DNA of 64,000 bases from Penelope pileata (GCA_013396635.1 WBMW01000027.1:432841-496840), one strand, 5' to 3'. Counted from the first letter of the stretch, positions 1-11,347 are shown. Notes: a model not told the origin generated them from the letters alone. Numbers and translations: made by a program.

Positions 1-414
1 TCCGTGTTCAGGTCGGGGAATTTGTTACAGTATGCCATGGCTTGCCTAGTCCAGAGACCTAAGTTGCCTTCCTATGCATACTAGGACGGAGTGGAAATAG
101 AGGCATACTGTGGCCTTATTCTGATGTGGAACTGAGACACGAAGGGACAGCTCACAAACTAAGGAGATGGAACATGCTTTAAAATCCTGCAGCACAGATG
201 CAACTGAAGCTTCTGTCAACAGATTGAATGATAATGGGATGGGGAGCGTAATAAGCAACACCTGCTTCACTTGGAGTTCATGTTCTTCAGACCATCAGCT
301 AGATCTTACTATTGCTTTGTAGGTATATATTAATAGTTTTTTGTGTCTAATCAAAATATTTTGCCTGGTAAAATCCTGGTATTCCGTCTCACTCTTTCAC
401 ATCTGAATTATATT
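1..414. other. Intergenic, nothing recognised
   Basis: AT-rich single-copy-looking DNA. The short open frames on both strands have no recognisable domain. It lies immediately downstream (minus-strand sense) of the decayed LINE remnant, so part of it may be that element's unrecognisable 3' portion. Confidence 0.4.
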
Positions 415-1080
415 AGTGGCTCAGCATGCATGATCTTGCACTTGGTACTAATGACATTCACTCCATTTGTCTCATTCCAGTTTTCAAGGTCATTCAGCTC
501 TTTTGCAATAGCAGTATTGTCTTCCTCTTTATAGTTGCCTTTATAGTTTGAGACACTAGCAAGTTTAATGGTGCAATCACATTTTTGTACCAGATTCGTT
601 AAAGAAATTACGAATCAAGCTCATACACAGTCCTAAGACACTGCCTGTTAATTTCTCTTTGTATCTAGGCTTTTCATTTCTTTGTAATTTTTCCTTTCGC
701 CAGTTCTTCTAACTTAGAATCTAATATTATATTAGTCCCAGGTTTTTGATGGAATGATTCCTTTTTCATGCCACATCATACTAGGTATAGTACCACTATC
801 CAGGTAGACTGAATCAGCTGCCTCTCCTCAGCCTTAATAATTATTTGTTTAGTCTTACCTGTTCTTTTAGTAAACCTGAGCAGCATTTCTTTCCACTTCC
901 TTTCATGCCTTGAATCATGTTTTTCATCCAAGATTGCTCTAAAAAGTTGTGCACAATTGTGGTTAAAGACTAATGTTCCTTTATTTAACCACACTATGTT
1001 TGTTCTTCCTTTGCGGTCCTCTGGCTGTATGACCGCTTGGTAGATTTTATAATGCATTCTATGCAGTGGACCTGCAACTT
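415..1080 (-). mobile_element. Decayed CR1-family LINE, ORF2 reverse transcriptase remnant
   Basis: Read on the minus strand, three short blocks in different frames line up in the right order with the CR1-type reverse transcriptase. First comes a PED-K...N...KG block (near 1010-970; CR1 usually has PEDW+KANV..FKKG). Next is NIILDSKLEE (near 745-715; CR1 has NILVSKLE). Last are GSVLG (near 644-630) and, after a frameshift, CTIKLA...AIAKELNDLENW...TKCKIMHA (about 585-427; CR1 has CTLSKFADDTKL...AIQRDLDRLE.W...KCKVLHLG). The catalytic FADD is destroyed and stops and frameshifts abound, so it cannot encode protein. Order and spacing are what make this convincing; each block alone would be weak. 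It may be an old CR1/L3-like lineage rather than a recent chicken CR1. Confidence 0.5.
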
Positions 1081-1561
1081 CAGAAGTAATTTCTTTTTGG
1101 ACTTAGAGATAACAAGTTGGAGTGCATGGAGGTCTTCAGCTGCTTTCCACTCTGACACAGTACCTTTGGTTCCTATTTTTGTTCTTCTTAACCACTCTAT
1201 CTTTAAATCCTCATTCAATATTTCCATCATATTTGGTAATTGGCATGAAGGCATTTGGGATTTGGTCTAAGCTGTGGACTTCTTTAACCTCTGTTGTACT
1301 CCATTGTAATTTCAATGCTTATCCTTCCTTTCTTTCTCTTTATGTGCCTGAGCATTACATTGCCATCTTTTAGAATGTCCATGCACAGTCTAACTTTGAC
1401 TTCTAAAAAAGCTATTCTATTATTCTCATTAGGTTTTGATTTCTGTAACTTGCAGAAAAATTTTACATTTTAAAATGTCTAGCAAAAGAAATACCGTGGG
1501 GTCAAAGCAGTTATTTGTTTCTAGTTAGAAAGATGTCATGTCAAGTTAGAGTTTTACTTAC
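1081..1561. other. Intergenic, possible continuation of decayed LINE
   Basis: The minus strand continues to show short broken open stretches without stops in alternating frames, but no motif I can name. It may be upstream ORF2 sequence of the neighbouring decayed LINE, or unrelated. Confidence 0.25.
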
Positions 1562-1872
1562 TTGAATATTGCGTAGCAATTGGTAATTTGCTGAGGTTTT
1601 ACTTTCCCTTTCTTGAGTTTTTGGAGGATTCTTTGCGTGGCTCATAGGTAGACATTTTGAGAACTTTCCTCAGTATTGAAGGAATAGAGAGGAGGAAAGC
1701 AGAATAAACAGGAATCTTTTCAGGTAGTATCAAACGTAGATCCAAATCCCCAAACTCTTGAGCAATAAGGGATAAAAAATCAGTTTTTCTTCTCAGACAA
1801 CATGATTTCCTTGGTAGCTTTGCTTCTGTTACATTCTGGTTCACCACACATTCCAGTAACTTCAAGGATAGC
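1562..1872 (-). other. Unassigned exon-like open frame
   Basis: A minus-strand open frame (1865-1599, 88 codons after the first Met, open further upstream) has a balanced, protein-like composition, with segments such as SCCLRRKTDFLSLIAQEFGD. After a one-frame shift the reading stays open to a good donor consensus, CAA|GTAAGT (GT at 1561-1560 reading down). A possible acceptor-like AG lies just upstream on the minus strand near 1880. I do not recognise the protein. It could be a captured or lost exon, a processed-pseudogene piece, part of an old transposon, or chance. The need for a frameshift argues against an active exon. Confidence 0.2.
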
Positions 1873-2157
1873 TGAATTCTGAGTTTTAACGTAACAACAC
1901 AGTTAAGAAAAGGATTAAAATAAAGGACATGATTTTTTTTCCCCCTTAATTATCAGTGAAAGCAAGCTTGGTGGAGGAATTGTTGTGGTGATAGAGAGAA
2001 TTGTTGTGATAGGCAGAAGAAGGAAGACAGGATAGTTTAGGGCTATCCAATCGAGTTTTGGTGCAAAAGATTTTCATTGGCCTTAGTCCACTTTGGGTCT
2101 TTGAAAAATGTAAAAAAAAATGTAAATGTATCCAAATGATGTAGTTTTTCCAGGAGT
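1873..2157. other. Intergenic spacer
   Basis: AT-rich sequence with short A and T runs (1929-1945, 2111-2119). Nothing else is recognised. Confidence 0.4.
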
Positions 2158-2506
2158 ATAAGACAATATCTAAAAGGAAGCTATAAGAAAGGAGGGGACA
2201 GACTCTTTAGCAGGGTCTGTGGGGATAGGACAAGGGGGAATGGCTTCAAACTGAAAGAGAGGAAATTTAGGTTAGATTTAAGGAAAAAGTTTTTTTATTT
2301 TCGTAAAAAGGGTGATGAAGCACTGGAACAGGTTGCCCAGAGAGGTGGTAGAAGCCCCATCCCTGGAGACATTCAAGGTCAGGCTGGACCAAGCTCTGAG
2401 CAACCTGATCTAGCTGTATTTGTCCCTGTACATTGCAGGGGAGTTGGACTAGATGACCTTTAAAGGTCCCTTCCAACTCTAAGGATTCTATGATTCTATG
2501 ATCCTA
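2158..2506 (+). mobile_element. CR1 LINE, 5'-truncated 3' end
   Basis: This is the typical CR1 3' terminus in plus orientation. It starts in the ORF2 C-terminal coding region (QYLKGSYKK at about 2163) and carries the conserved LPREVVEAPSLETFKVRLD block (about 2330-2390). It continues through the short 3' UTR (GAGTTGGACTAGATGACCTT, TCCCTTCCAACTCTA) and ends in the ATTCTATGATTCTATGATCC octamer tail near 2486-2505. A frameshift around 2290-2315 breaks the ORF2 remnant. The 5' truncation is normal for CR1, which inserts by target-primed reverse transcription. No clear target-site duplication was seen. Confidence 0.93.
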
Positions 2507-2894
2507 ATTTCCTGCTCAGTTACAATTAGCTTATTTGCACTACTATCCAAACCTCATAATTAACAGTGAGTTAATTTTGAGGCAATGGTCCTAGTTTATT
2601 ATGTCTTTTGCTTAGTAGCACCAGGCATAGTTCAGGAGGACATGTAGAAACACAGGAGGAAAAAGAAGCAGTCCCTGCCTGAGAAGTTGGGAACAATCAG
2701 GGGAATGTTTCTGGAGTAAGGTGTTGAAATGAAGTTTTGATATATATTGTTGTGGTGCATAAATTTTCACAGAGGCCTTCTTTCTGCACAGGAGTAGGTT
2801 TTATCTTGAATTTATAAACATTCCAGTGCCTAGTGAAATGAAGATTTGAGGAGTTTTGAGCTCAGTAGTCCATAAATAATAATAAAAAATCATG
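2507..2894. other. Intergenic spacer
   Basis: AT-rich; no gene or repeat recognised. Confidence 0.4.
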
Positions 2895-3290
2895 TAGAAG
2901 TTGTCAGTGTGCTGTGCAGTACACACAGTGGCAGCAGGGCAGGACCTGGCAGGCAGGGCCCATCCTGCCTCTCCAGCTAGGAGCAGGGCAGCTGAGGACG
3001 CTGGCACAGCCCCAGCCTCAGGCATTGGCCCCTTCCTGGGGCTGGAGCCAGGCTGGGGTGTGGGCCTGCAGGGGGGCCTGGCTCAACAGCACCCATGGCT
3101 GGGCAGGGCAAGACTCTGGGGAACCAGAGCCCAGCCCTGCTGTGGCCTCAATGGTGCAGGAGCTGGCAGCCCCAGGGCTGATGTAAGTTTCTGTGCCTAA
3201 GCAGAGAGGGGGGAGCCCAAGGTGACCTGGCAGGGACAGCCAAGCTGGTTAGTGTCCTCTGGGCCATGATAGACAGAGTCTGCTGTTACG
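2895..3290. other. GC-rich, CpG-poor block
   Basis: About 400 bp whose G+C content is far above both flanks, rich in CAGGGCAGG and CCAGGCTGG type words but with few CpG dinucleotides. Both plus frames stay open for 90-99 codons, which is expected from low stop frequency at high GC and is not evidence of a gene. It may be a methylated, decayed CpG island, an unrecognised GC-rich repeat, or a local GC patch. No splice or promoter structure supports a gene. Confidence 0.45.
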
Positions 3291-4737
3291 ATCCTCCCAG
3301 GCATGCTTACTTGAATTCAGCATTTGTCTAGCTACTTTCTCTAAACCAGTATATTTCAAATATCAAGTAAAATTGAACTAATCGAGTCACATAAAATATA
3401 TAATTTCTGTAGTTTAGCCATAAGAATTTAGAGCATTTATGTGAGCTCAAAGTGATACAGTAATAGGACTCATGTGGGTTCAGAAACTCACGTGCAAAGA
3501 CTGATCTGGAGTAAAAGCTATTAACAATTTAAATAAAATATAATCAGGATTTACACGCAATGTCATGGAAATATCAGTGAGACAGAATCTCCAATTACAG
3601 AAGCTTGCATTTAATGTTGTAAGGCACTTAGAAGTACATCATTCTAAAACTAAACATAAGAGCTATAAGGTTCAAGTAAAAGTATTTCCCTAGCTTATAC
3701 AGATCCCAAATTTCATGAAATTCAGACCTATCTTATTATGGTTTTGATCTTTCAGGAAAAAAGAGAATGAGAATTCCTTTTCTTAATACTCTTTATCTCT
3801 CTTGGTTTTGAGTTACAACTGTGACATTCAATTAGGTGCTGAAAATGTACTAGTTGATTTGCCACTGAAAGGAAAATATGAATAATTTGTCATAAAAATA
3901 CAATTCCTGCAGGATTTCAAGTTCCTACTTAATGATATAAAGCAGATTTTTCTTTTTTGTTACTCTTCTGCAAAGATTTTGAGGGGAATTTATAGTTGTT
4001 AAACATAGCCAGTGGAGGGAGCCTCTAACTGTCCAATGAATGCGATGAAAACCTGTTGGGAATTAGCAAAAAGTGAAAAATAGTAAGGAAGCAGTGATTT
4101 TGTTTATTCCTATAGATTTATAATGAAAATACTCTTCATCAAAGCTCCCTTGTTATAGTATCATTTTCAGTGACTTGGTGCAATGTCTCTTTGAAATCCA
4201 GCTCATGAAATGCTCACAGCTGTACTGGAAGTGCTGTCCAAACTTCCTAACACCTCTTTTTGCCTTCAAAACTGCACCTTTCTCTTTCTCCCTGTCACAG
4301 CAGAGCAGTGCTGGTCCTTTTCAGCCCAGCTTTACTCCCCTGTCTTGTCTGACATCCTTTCTACCCTTCTTCTCCCAGGCCTGTCCTGATCGTGACTCCC
4401 GCTGCCTTCTTTATATAGTAGCGGGTTGGGATGGGGAGCCTGGCAATAGGTGCTGCTCAAGGGAGAGAGGTGAGAAGGAGGTAAGGGTTTCAGCCCAGGT
4501 AAGCATGGAGCAAGCAATTCTTGGGAAGGCTGCAGTCGTCTAAATCAGGCCCCTCTGCTTTGAAGAGTGCAAATGCAGCGTCTCTCCATATCCTGAAAAT
4601 GATCTGATCAGTAGTTGATGATCAGTCATTACAGCTGTTAATTCATATTTGTGGCTTTAACCACTCTTCCTGAATGCAGCTAAATATAGTATTTGAGATA
4701 AATTTTACTTCAAATTACAGACTTAGAATAATTCAGT

Positions 4738-4753
4738 TTGTGTGTGTGTGTGT
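4738..4753. repeat. (TG)n microsatellite
   Basis: About eight TG units in a row, flanked by T-rich sequence. A short simple repeat, possibly polymorphic. Confidence 0.9.
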
Positions 4754-5400
4754 TTTCTGACTGTTGTAGTGTTCTGAATCTTCAAATTGCTACAGTTGCT
4801 CATGATGTGATCCTCCTGTTCCTTTCTCCTTCAGCTGCCTGAGTCTGGGTAGAAAAACTCTTGAAAGGATACAGACTCAGATTAGTGAAGTTTTAGACTC
4901 ATTTGTCCACAGGACTGTTATTCTTTCTCTTCAGCATATGCACATAGTTCAGCCTTTAACTACCTAGTTCCATACTTTTTCTTTATTTCATAAAACCTTT
5001 TGTGTGTCTTGTGTACTACATAGAATGAACTTGCCCTTTGGGTGAACTGGGACTCTGTACTGAATTGGGCAGTGGAATAGAGAGTTAACTTGAAAAGATA
5101 CAGCATGGTTTCACTGTTAAGATAACTGGAGGATGTTCTGAAGAAATGAGTCTCTTATTCCTGTTGCTACCACAGAGATCCATGTGGCGTCATGGAAAGT
5201 GATGAGTAGAACCTTTTGTAAGTGACAACTCCCTCTTTTTTCCTAATTTTCTCTTTGCCTTGTGTTAGGCTTTCATTCCAATGTACATATGCCAGCATAT
5301 ACAACTATATCTCAAGACATTGGGACCAGAGTTTTCCGAACAGGTAAAGTCCTGTATTGATGGTATGCCTTCTGGAACGCATTGCTTTCAGGATGTCTAC

Positions 5401-5458
5401 TTGATTCTTTTTAGCCATATGATTCATTTTAGCCATTTTGATTCTTTTTAGCCATATG
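5401..5458. repeat. Three-unit tandem repeat, about 18-19 bp
   Basis: Three imperfect copies of a TTGATTCTTTTTAGCCAT unit in direct tandem. The middle copy carries substitutions and the outer two are nearly identical. Short local duplication; no function inferred. Confidence 0.85.
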
Positions 5459-6029
5459 CCCACATTTACCATAAGTAAAATGAGGCTCACTCTGCTTCCT
5501 TCACTCGGATTGTAAAACTGAATCTGTAAGATTTATGAAATTATCTGACTGGTGAATAGGGTGGATTGGAGCCTCTCCCCTTGGAACTGTACTGCTGCAA
5601 TACCTCTCACAGATGAGACTTTTCTTTAAAGTTGTCCGGTGATTATTCTTGGAGCACCTGTTTAAGGAACAGCTCTTAAGGTGAGTGGTACTTTCCAAAG
5701 TAAACAGTCCCACTGCACCTGCTGTGCTTTCATTTCTGTAATGGACATTAAAGTTCAGGAGGTTTTCTTTAATGACAATGCTTGAATCCATCAGCTAGGT
5801 ATAATGTACCCTTTTTTTTTTTATCTCACACATTTGCACTCTTTGATCATGTGTGCAATGCACTTTGAGCTTGTGCTTGCGAGTTGCACAGAAACAAGAG
5901 TGATTTCACTGTAGGCTTTCTTTTTCCTTGCCAAAAATGCAGGATAGACAGAGATTGAAAACATGCACAGAGGAAGCTAGCTTGGTGGACTCCTTATTTT
6001 AGAGCTTCCAGCAGTGGCTAAATGCTTAA

Positions 6030-6450
6030 AAAACAATTTATTTCTTTGTTAAACAAATCACTCATAATTATTTTAACATGCATAACCATGTTTTCCTGAA
6101 CAGCAATTAAACAGAACTCTTCCACAAAGTGGCTCAATAATATAAAAGGAATCCCTTGGCCCTTCCTCACTGGCCCATAAATGACTTCCAGCAGGATCTC
6201 CAGAGCTCAAAGAATGAGCAATTATAGCTTAAGCTAAAGGGTTAAGACACTGCGATCAAAAGCTACTATCATTAATGGACTGGCATTGAAGGGGGGATTA
6301 TAATCTTTACCAGTGAGGTCACTTCTTTGCCTTCATTTTGCTCTACTGTTCTCACGCTGATAAGTTGTTTTAATAGCAGTTTGTATTCCATTACTGCCTG
6401 CTTATGATCAAAGCCTTAACATGCAGTGAAATTTTTTCGCAAAGATCCCT
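6030..6450. promoter_or_regulatory. Candidate conserved non-coding element (enhancer-like)
   Basis: The stretch is free of repeats and dense in developmental transcription-factor-like words. There are two TCF/LEF-type sites (GATCAAAAG at 6254-6262 and GATCAAAG at 6406-6413), homeodomain TAAT cores (ATTATAG, CATTAATGG, ATAATTATT) and a GCTTAAGC palindrome region. Vertebrate gene deserts often contain such elements. Conservation cannot be measured from one sequence, so this is an inference from texture only. Confidence 0.2.
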
Positions 6451-9400
6451 TACATCTGGTGCTGAACACTTTCCATTTCCTTTTTGACTGGAAATCTTTT
6501 CCAGGGGTTCTTCCTGCATGGTAGATACACATGACAAAAAACCTGCTTCCAACACTTCCAGAGGAAACACTCATTTGACACTTGCTTGTTCTGAGATTAC
6601 AGGTGCCTGTTTAACTTCCACCACATGTGGTTTTAGTTTCCTTCTGTTTATTTGTTTTAAGGGATGTATCTAAGACATAACGTTCAAATCTAGATCTTGA
6701 ATCTTTCCAAAACTTGCCAGTCAATGTTTTGTTTTATTCCATTGCTGAAACTGAACTTTATTTTCTGAGTAACAGTTGAACAAGGAGGCTATAGACTAGG
6801 TGTCAAAATCATAGCTTCAAAAGCAGTAGTACAACTAAGTGGTAGTTTTACTTCACAATAAAATATTTTGTTTGCTTTCATTTTTTAGTTTTATACCTCA
6901 ACCAGTTATGAACTAGTTCTCAAATGTAAATCTCTTCTAGCTGCTGTGGATGATAAGATTTTTGATAAAAATCATGGCATTTTTCATGTTTTTCTCACTG
7001 AATCTATCACCTCATCCTGATTTGCTTGAAATTGTAAATTCAGCTCCTTCCAGACTCCTTCCAGAGGTCCAGCTAGATGTTCTCAGTCTGTTGCAAGTGT
7101 TGGAAGCCTTTTGTTTCAGGTTGATCATGACAGTTTTTCCCATCTGATGGCAGCTATCAATTAATGCTCAAATTTCACTACTGATAGGTCTTCTCAGTGT
7201 AAAAGAAAGGAAGAAAATGGGCTTGAAAATGTCACCATTCCTCTTCTGATAACACTGCTTGAACAAGTCTGTGTTACACAGGACTGAAGTGCCACTGTCT
7301 GTGTTTCTCAAAACTCACTAAAATCATCTTAACATGCTGTACCACAGACAAAGCTTTTCAGTGTTCTTTTCTTCTTACTGAAGTGTTTTCTTTCTTTGGC
7401 TCTCAGCCACAGATTAATAGCCTGTAACCAAGCTCGCTCTCAAAAATGTCAAATTTAATTGAAAAAGGAAAATCAGAAAATAAAAAGTTATCTGGCATGA
7501 CTCCTCTGGGTCCCACTCTTACAAGCTCTGCAGGTTCCTCTGCTTCATTAACCAACCCTGTGCTTGAAGGCTAAGCCACCACTATCGCCATCCCACTGCA
7601 GCCTCTGTCTGGAGTCCCTGGGGCAGCACTCAGCTGCAATGGCACTGGAGGAACCCAGTCAGGCTCAGTTCTGGCTGCAAAATCAGCTCTGTCCCAGGGC
7701 AGTAACAAAGGACTGTTGCCTCTGTTCCCCTCCTTCCTCTCTCTCCTTTGCAAGCTGCAGAAAAGCAGTAGCATGAGCTGTCACGTGGCTAAGTGTGTAG
7801 GCTGCCATCAGCACCCTGATTCAATGTCCTAACACTGTGCTTGCCATGGAGGTGAGGAATGGAACTGCCAAGTGCAGAGGTATGAGCAATGGAGTCCTTC
7901 AAGGAGGTCATGGATAGAGCGGACCAGAAGATTTCCCAGGAGAAGAAAAAAGGGGTGAGCAGGAAGCATTTGGTCCAGAACCTTCTGGTTTGCTGTGCTT
8001 TGGGTGAAATGAGAGTTGCAAAGAGTTGGATATCTGTTTTGGTGAGCTGAGAATCTGAGAAAGTGGTGACTCCAGCTCATCAGGTAGCTGTAGAACTGAG
8101 AGCTGCAAGTCCCCAGTGGTCTTCATAATTACCTACCTGGTCAATTTTACTACGTGCACAATGTCTGAAATTGGTAGGAGTGTGTAAACCACAATCATCA
8201 TCTTCAGTGAATTTACTGAAGAGCAGAACACTGTATTTTTGGCTCAACTTCATACTGGAAAAAGCTTTCAAAGCAGAGAGATCTGTCTAGGAAGCAGCTG
8301 TTTGTAGCAGTTGTGAGTGTGCACCAGTCCCAAGTTCAGTTTGATAGATAACATATGCCCTCAGTTTCCACAGCTTTCCAAAGATTTTCTTTGAGTCCAG
8401 CAGACTTGCAAGATCACACAAAGAAATTATCTGGTGTAGGAACTTGGTGTTCTGGTAGTAGTGCCTTGTCAGGAGAGAGATTCAGAGTATAATGGAGCGC
8501 CACCCTGCCTGGGAGGGCCTCTTCAGGTGGGCATGCACCTGGCTGCTGAGTTTGGATGTCAGCAAACCCTAATGATCCTCACTTTTGGCCTGTAGGTAGA
8601 AAAGTGTTTTGATCTAGAAAGTAGCATATTGTTGATGATTATTGATTTAGAGGGAGAACACATACAAGGCTTTTTAGGTTGTGTTGTTCATGGTTTTTTT
8701 GCCTGTGACATCTGCAAGAATTCTTACAATTCCTTTTCTGTGTTTTATCTCAGAGGGAGATAAAATACAGGGAGGTAAAATACAGCAAAGTAACAGCTGA
8801 AGCCAAGTTAAAAAATTGAGTTCTCAGTCAAAGGCAGGTGTCCATGCAAACTCTAGATTTTTTTCTGTCTTCACGCAGTGCTACAAAATTGTATTTTCCT
8901 GGTCAGAAAACTTATAGCTGATCAGGAGCTGTTGTTAAAATTATTACTTGCCTGTTTACTGTTGAATTTGTTGTGCAGCACAGATAAAATTTTAAGGCAC
9001 TAGGACTTGTACATGTGGGGAATTCATTAAGAAAAGTGTTCATTTCCTTAGAATTCTCCTTGTATTTTTATTATATTTAAATTTTTATGTTGTTTTGGGC
9101 TTCATACTCTGAGAATAGTTCTCCATAAAGAGATGAGAACACTTGGTTTGGACAGAGGAGGTCACTCTTAGGTAATGCATTCAGAAATACAGCCTGCTTT
9201 TTCCTGAGGATGATTTGGCTCTTGTTCCAGCAGAACTTATCCCCAGATAGTCCTGTTGGAGAGGAGAGGACCGGGTTTCTGCTGGGATCCCAAACTGGAG
9301 AGGTGGGGAAGGTCTTCAGGAGCCTTGGGACTTTCTCCAATGCTGACTACAGCAAGAAGACTTCCCTTGGTGGGAACTAGGGCTTGCAGGACATTTTTAG

Positions 9401-9517
9401 CAGATGGAAGAGTGCCAGAATGGAGATAAGGCCCTCACCCATGATCTGTACTCTTTGGCTGTGTGGGAGAGTACTAGGGTTTAGCTGCCAAAATACCCTT
9501 TCCTTTAAACCCGGAGG
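6451..9517. other. Intergenic spacer
   Basis: No recognisable gene. Open frames of 60-87 codons on either strand lack domains. An 8757-8790 stretch carries a short direct duplication of GATAAAATACAG / GGTAAAATACAG. Confidence 0.4.
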
Positions 9518-9680
9518 CTGTACTGGTTAGTGGTTAGAGTGGAGTAAAGAAGGTTCTCTTCACAGGTCTGTCATTGAATTGCCTTGGGCCAGTTGCCTCA
9601 CTGCCCTTATTCCAAAATTTCCTAAGCTGTAGACTGTGAATGATATTTGTGCCTTTGCAAAGTCCTTTCAAGAAGTTAAG
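9518..9680 (+). mobile_element. MIR-like SINE remnant
   Basis: The plus strand matches the MIR family layout. A 5' part TACTGGTTAGTGGTTAGAGT resembles the tRNA-derived 'TAGTGGTTAAGAGC' start. The core-SINE portion follows, with CCTTGGGCCAGTTGCCTCACTG (family: CCTTGGGCAAGTCACTTAACCT), then TTATTCCAAAATTTCCTAAGCTGTAGA (family: CAGTTTCCTCATCTGTAAAA), then AATGATATTTGTGCCT. MIRs are ancient amniote SINEs and are found at low density in birds. Divergence is high, so the ends are approximate. Confidence 0.6.
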
Positions 9681-10904
9681 CAACAGAAACTGAGTATTAT
9701 CCTTATGACTAGTCTCGGACTGCCTTCCTGTGGGCGGACAGTGTTTTTTCCCAGCACTCTAAACAGCTGCAGCCTGTAATTGATAATAGTTTTGTTGTTT
9801 TTTTTTATTCACTTCCACGTTACATCTCCTCTTCTAGAAGTAGTTTTATAGTGTTCACTTTTGCTTTGCTCTAAATATTCTCGTAACTGAGTTTTACTTG
9901 GTCCCCTCTCTTTCTTGGGGATGGTAAGGCTGAGTGTTGGTAGAAAAATCATGCTTCCTGTTTTTATCTTTGTGACAAGAGTTTTAAGCAATTCATCAAG
10001 GACCAGCTCAAGTTGGCGTTAACCAAATTAGGATTACTTTTACATAGGCTTGTTGGTAAATTTGGTTAAACTATTTTCAGTAAACTGTTATCTATCTTAA
10101 AGTATCACTGAATAAGAGCGGGAGAACAGCATGTGCATTCTACAAAAGACACCAAAAGACCAGACTCCAGGAGAAAATAATGTATTTTCAAAGTTACACT
10201 GAAGGGCATTTACTGCCTGAAAACATTTTTTATAATTTGAACAACATCATAAAGGCCATAATAACTATCTGCAGGCGTTCATAGAAAAAAAACTAGTATC
10301 CAATCTCTTAAAAGATTTGAGGAATAACTAAATAAATTTTATTTATATGGCTAACTACCTTCCAAACTTCTTAAATGTTAAATACTCTAAATTTGATTTG
10401 CAGTCCAGCACAACATTAAGTCTATAAGGAGTCTGATCCTCAGTCTCCCAGGAGGGGTAGAAGGAAGTGAAAGTAGTTACCTGACAATAATATGATGCTT
10501 CCTAATGAATGACGACTGCAGCTGTCTGAGACAACGGGGGATCTCCCTGATGCCATCTGAGTGGCATGCCATAGAAACAGATGAATCTTCAAGATATGTT
10601 TGCAAGAAATGATATGAGCCAAGGCAGGAGTTTGTGGGCTGCAAGTGCACTGTCACATCTGTTCATTTAGAGTTGTGGGACAGTGTCAAATCTATCTCTG
10701 AGGAAACAGATCTGAGTCATCAGATGGTATTGAGGATATGGAAGTTACAAGAAGCAAGTTAGTTCAAGCACTCCTAATTAGCCAGAAAAAAATCTCTTAC
10801 GAGATTGGTGTTTCCTTCAAGCTGCAATTTGTGTTGCCTTTTTTCAGTATACTGGACACACACACACAAAAATATGAAATCTCATTGAAAATTGCAGGTT
10901 ACAG
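9681..10904. other. AT-rich intergenic spacer
   Basis: No gene or dispersed repeat recognised. A short (CA)n is present at 10858-10868. Confidence 0.4.
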
Positions 10905-11322
10905 TATCACAGAATCATAGAATGGCCCGAGTTGGAAGGGACCCCAAGGATCATCAGGTTCCAACCCCCCTGCCACAGGCAGGGCCACCAACCTCCAGAT
11001 CTGGTACTAGATCAGGTTGCCCAGGGCCCCATCCAACCTGGCCTTGAACACCTCCAGGGATGGGGCATCCACAGCCTCTCTGGGCAGCCTGTTCCAGCAC
11101 CTCACCACTCTCTCAGTAAACAGCTTCCCCCGACAGCTAATCTAAACCTTCCCTCCTTCAGCTTAAAACCATTCTCCCTTGTCCCATCGCTATCTACCCT
11201 TGTAAATAGTTGGTTTCCCTCCTGTTGATAATCTCCCTTTAAGTACAGGAAGGCCTCAATGTGGTGTCCCCGCTGCCTTCTCTTCTCCAGGCTGAACAAG
11301 CCCATCTCCCTCAGCCTGTCAT
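10905..11322 (-). mobile_element. CR1 LINE, 5'-truncated 3' end
   Basis: Minus-strand CR1. Its 3' tail appears at the left as ATCACAGAATCATAGAATGG, followed by the complement of the CR1 3' UTR (GTTGGAAGGGACC) and the ORF2 C-terminal coding region. Read on the minus strand it encodes the GLFSLEKRRQRG block (about 11305-11270) and the later ORF2 C-terminal block. The copy is well preserved but 5'-truncated near 11322, so no full reverse transcriptase or endonuclease is present. It does not share orientation with the CR1 at 12.3 kb. Confidence 0.93.
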
Positions 11323-11325
11323 GTC

Positions 11326-11347
11326 AACTACTACTACAGTAGTAGTT
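11326..11347. repeat. Perfect inverted repeat, 9-bp stem, 4-nt loop
   Basis: AACTACTAC followed by TACA and then GTAGTAGTT: a perfect 9-bp inverted repeat beginning about 4 bp from the 5' truncation point of the minus-strand CR1. It could be an insertion-junction artefact of target-primed integration or a small chance palindrome. Too short for a miRNA precursor. Confidence 0.8.

Larger units (their letters stand above)
3291..6029. other. AT-rich intergenic spacer
   Basis: Single-copy-looking DNA. The longest open frame (4175-4543, plus, 122 codons) is low-complexity Ser/Phe/Pro-rich with no domain and is treated as chance. A short (TG)n and a three-unit tandem repeat are listed separately. 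Confidence 0.4.

Noticed and set aside
2901..3200. Two overlapping 90-99-codon plus-strand frames in the GC-rich block
   Set aside because: Two frames open at once in low-stop GC-rich DNA is the expected artefact, not a gene.
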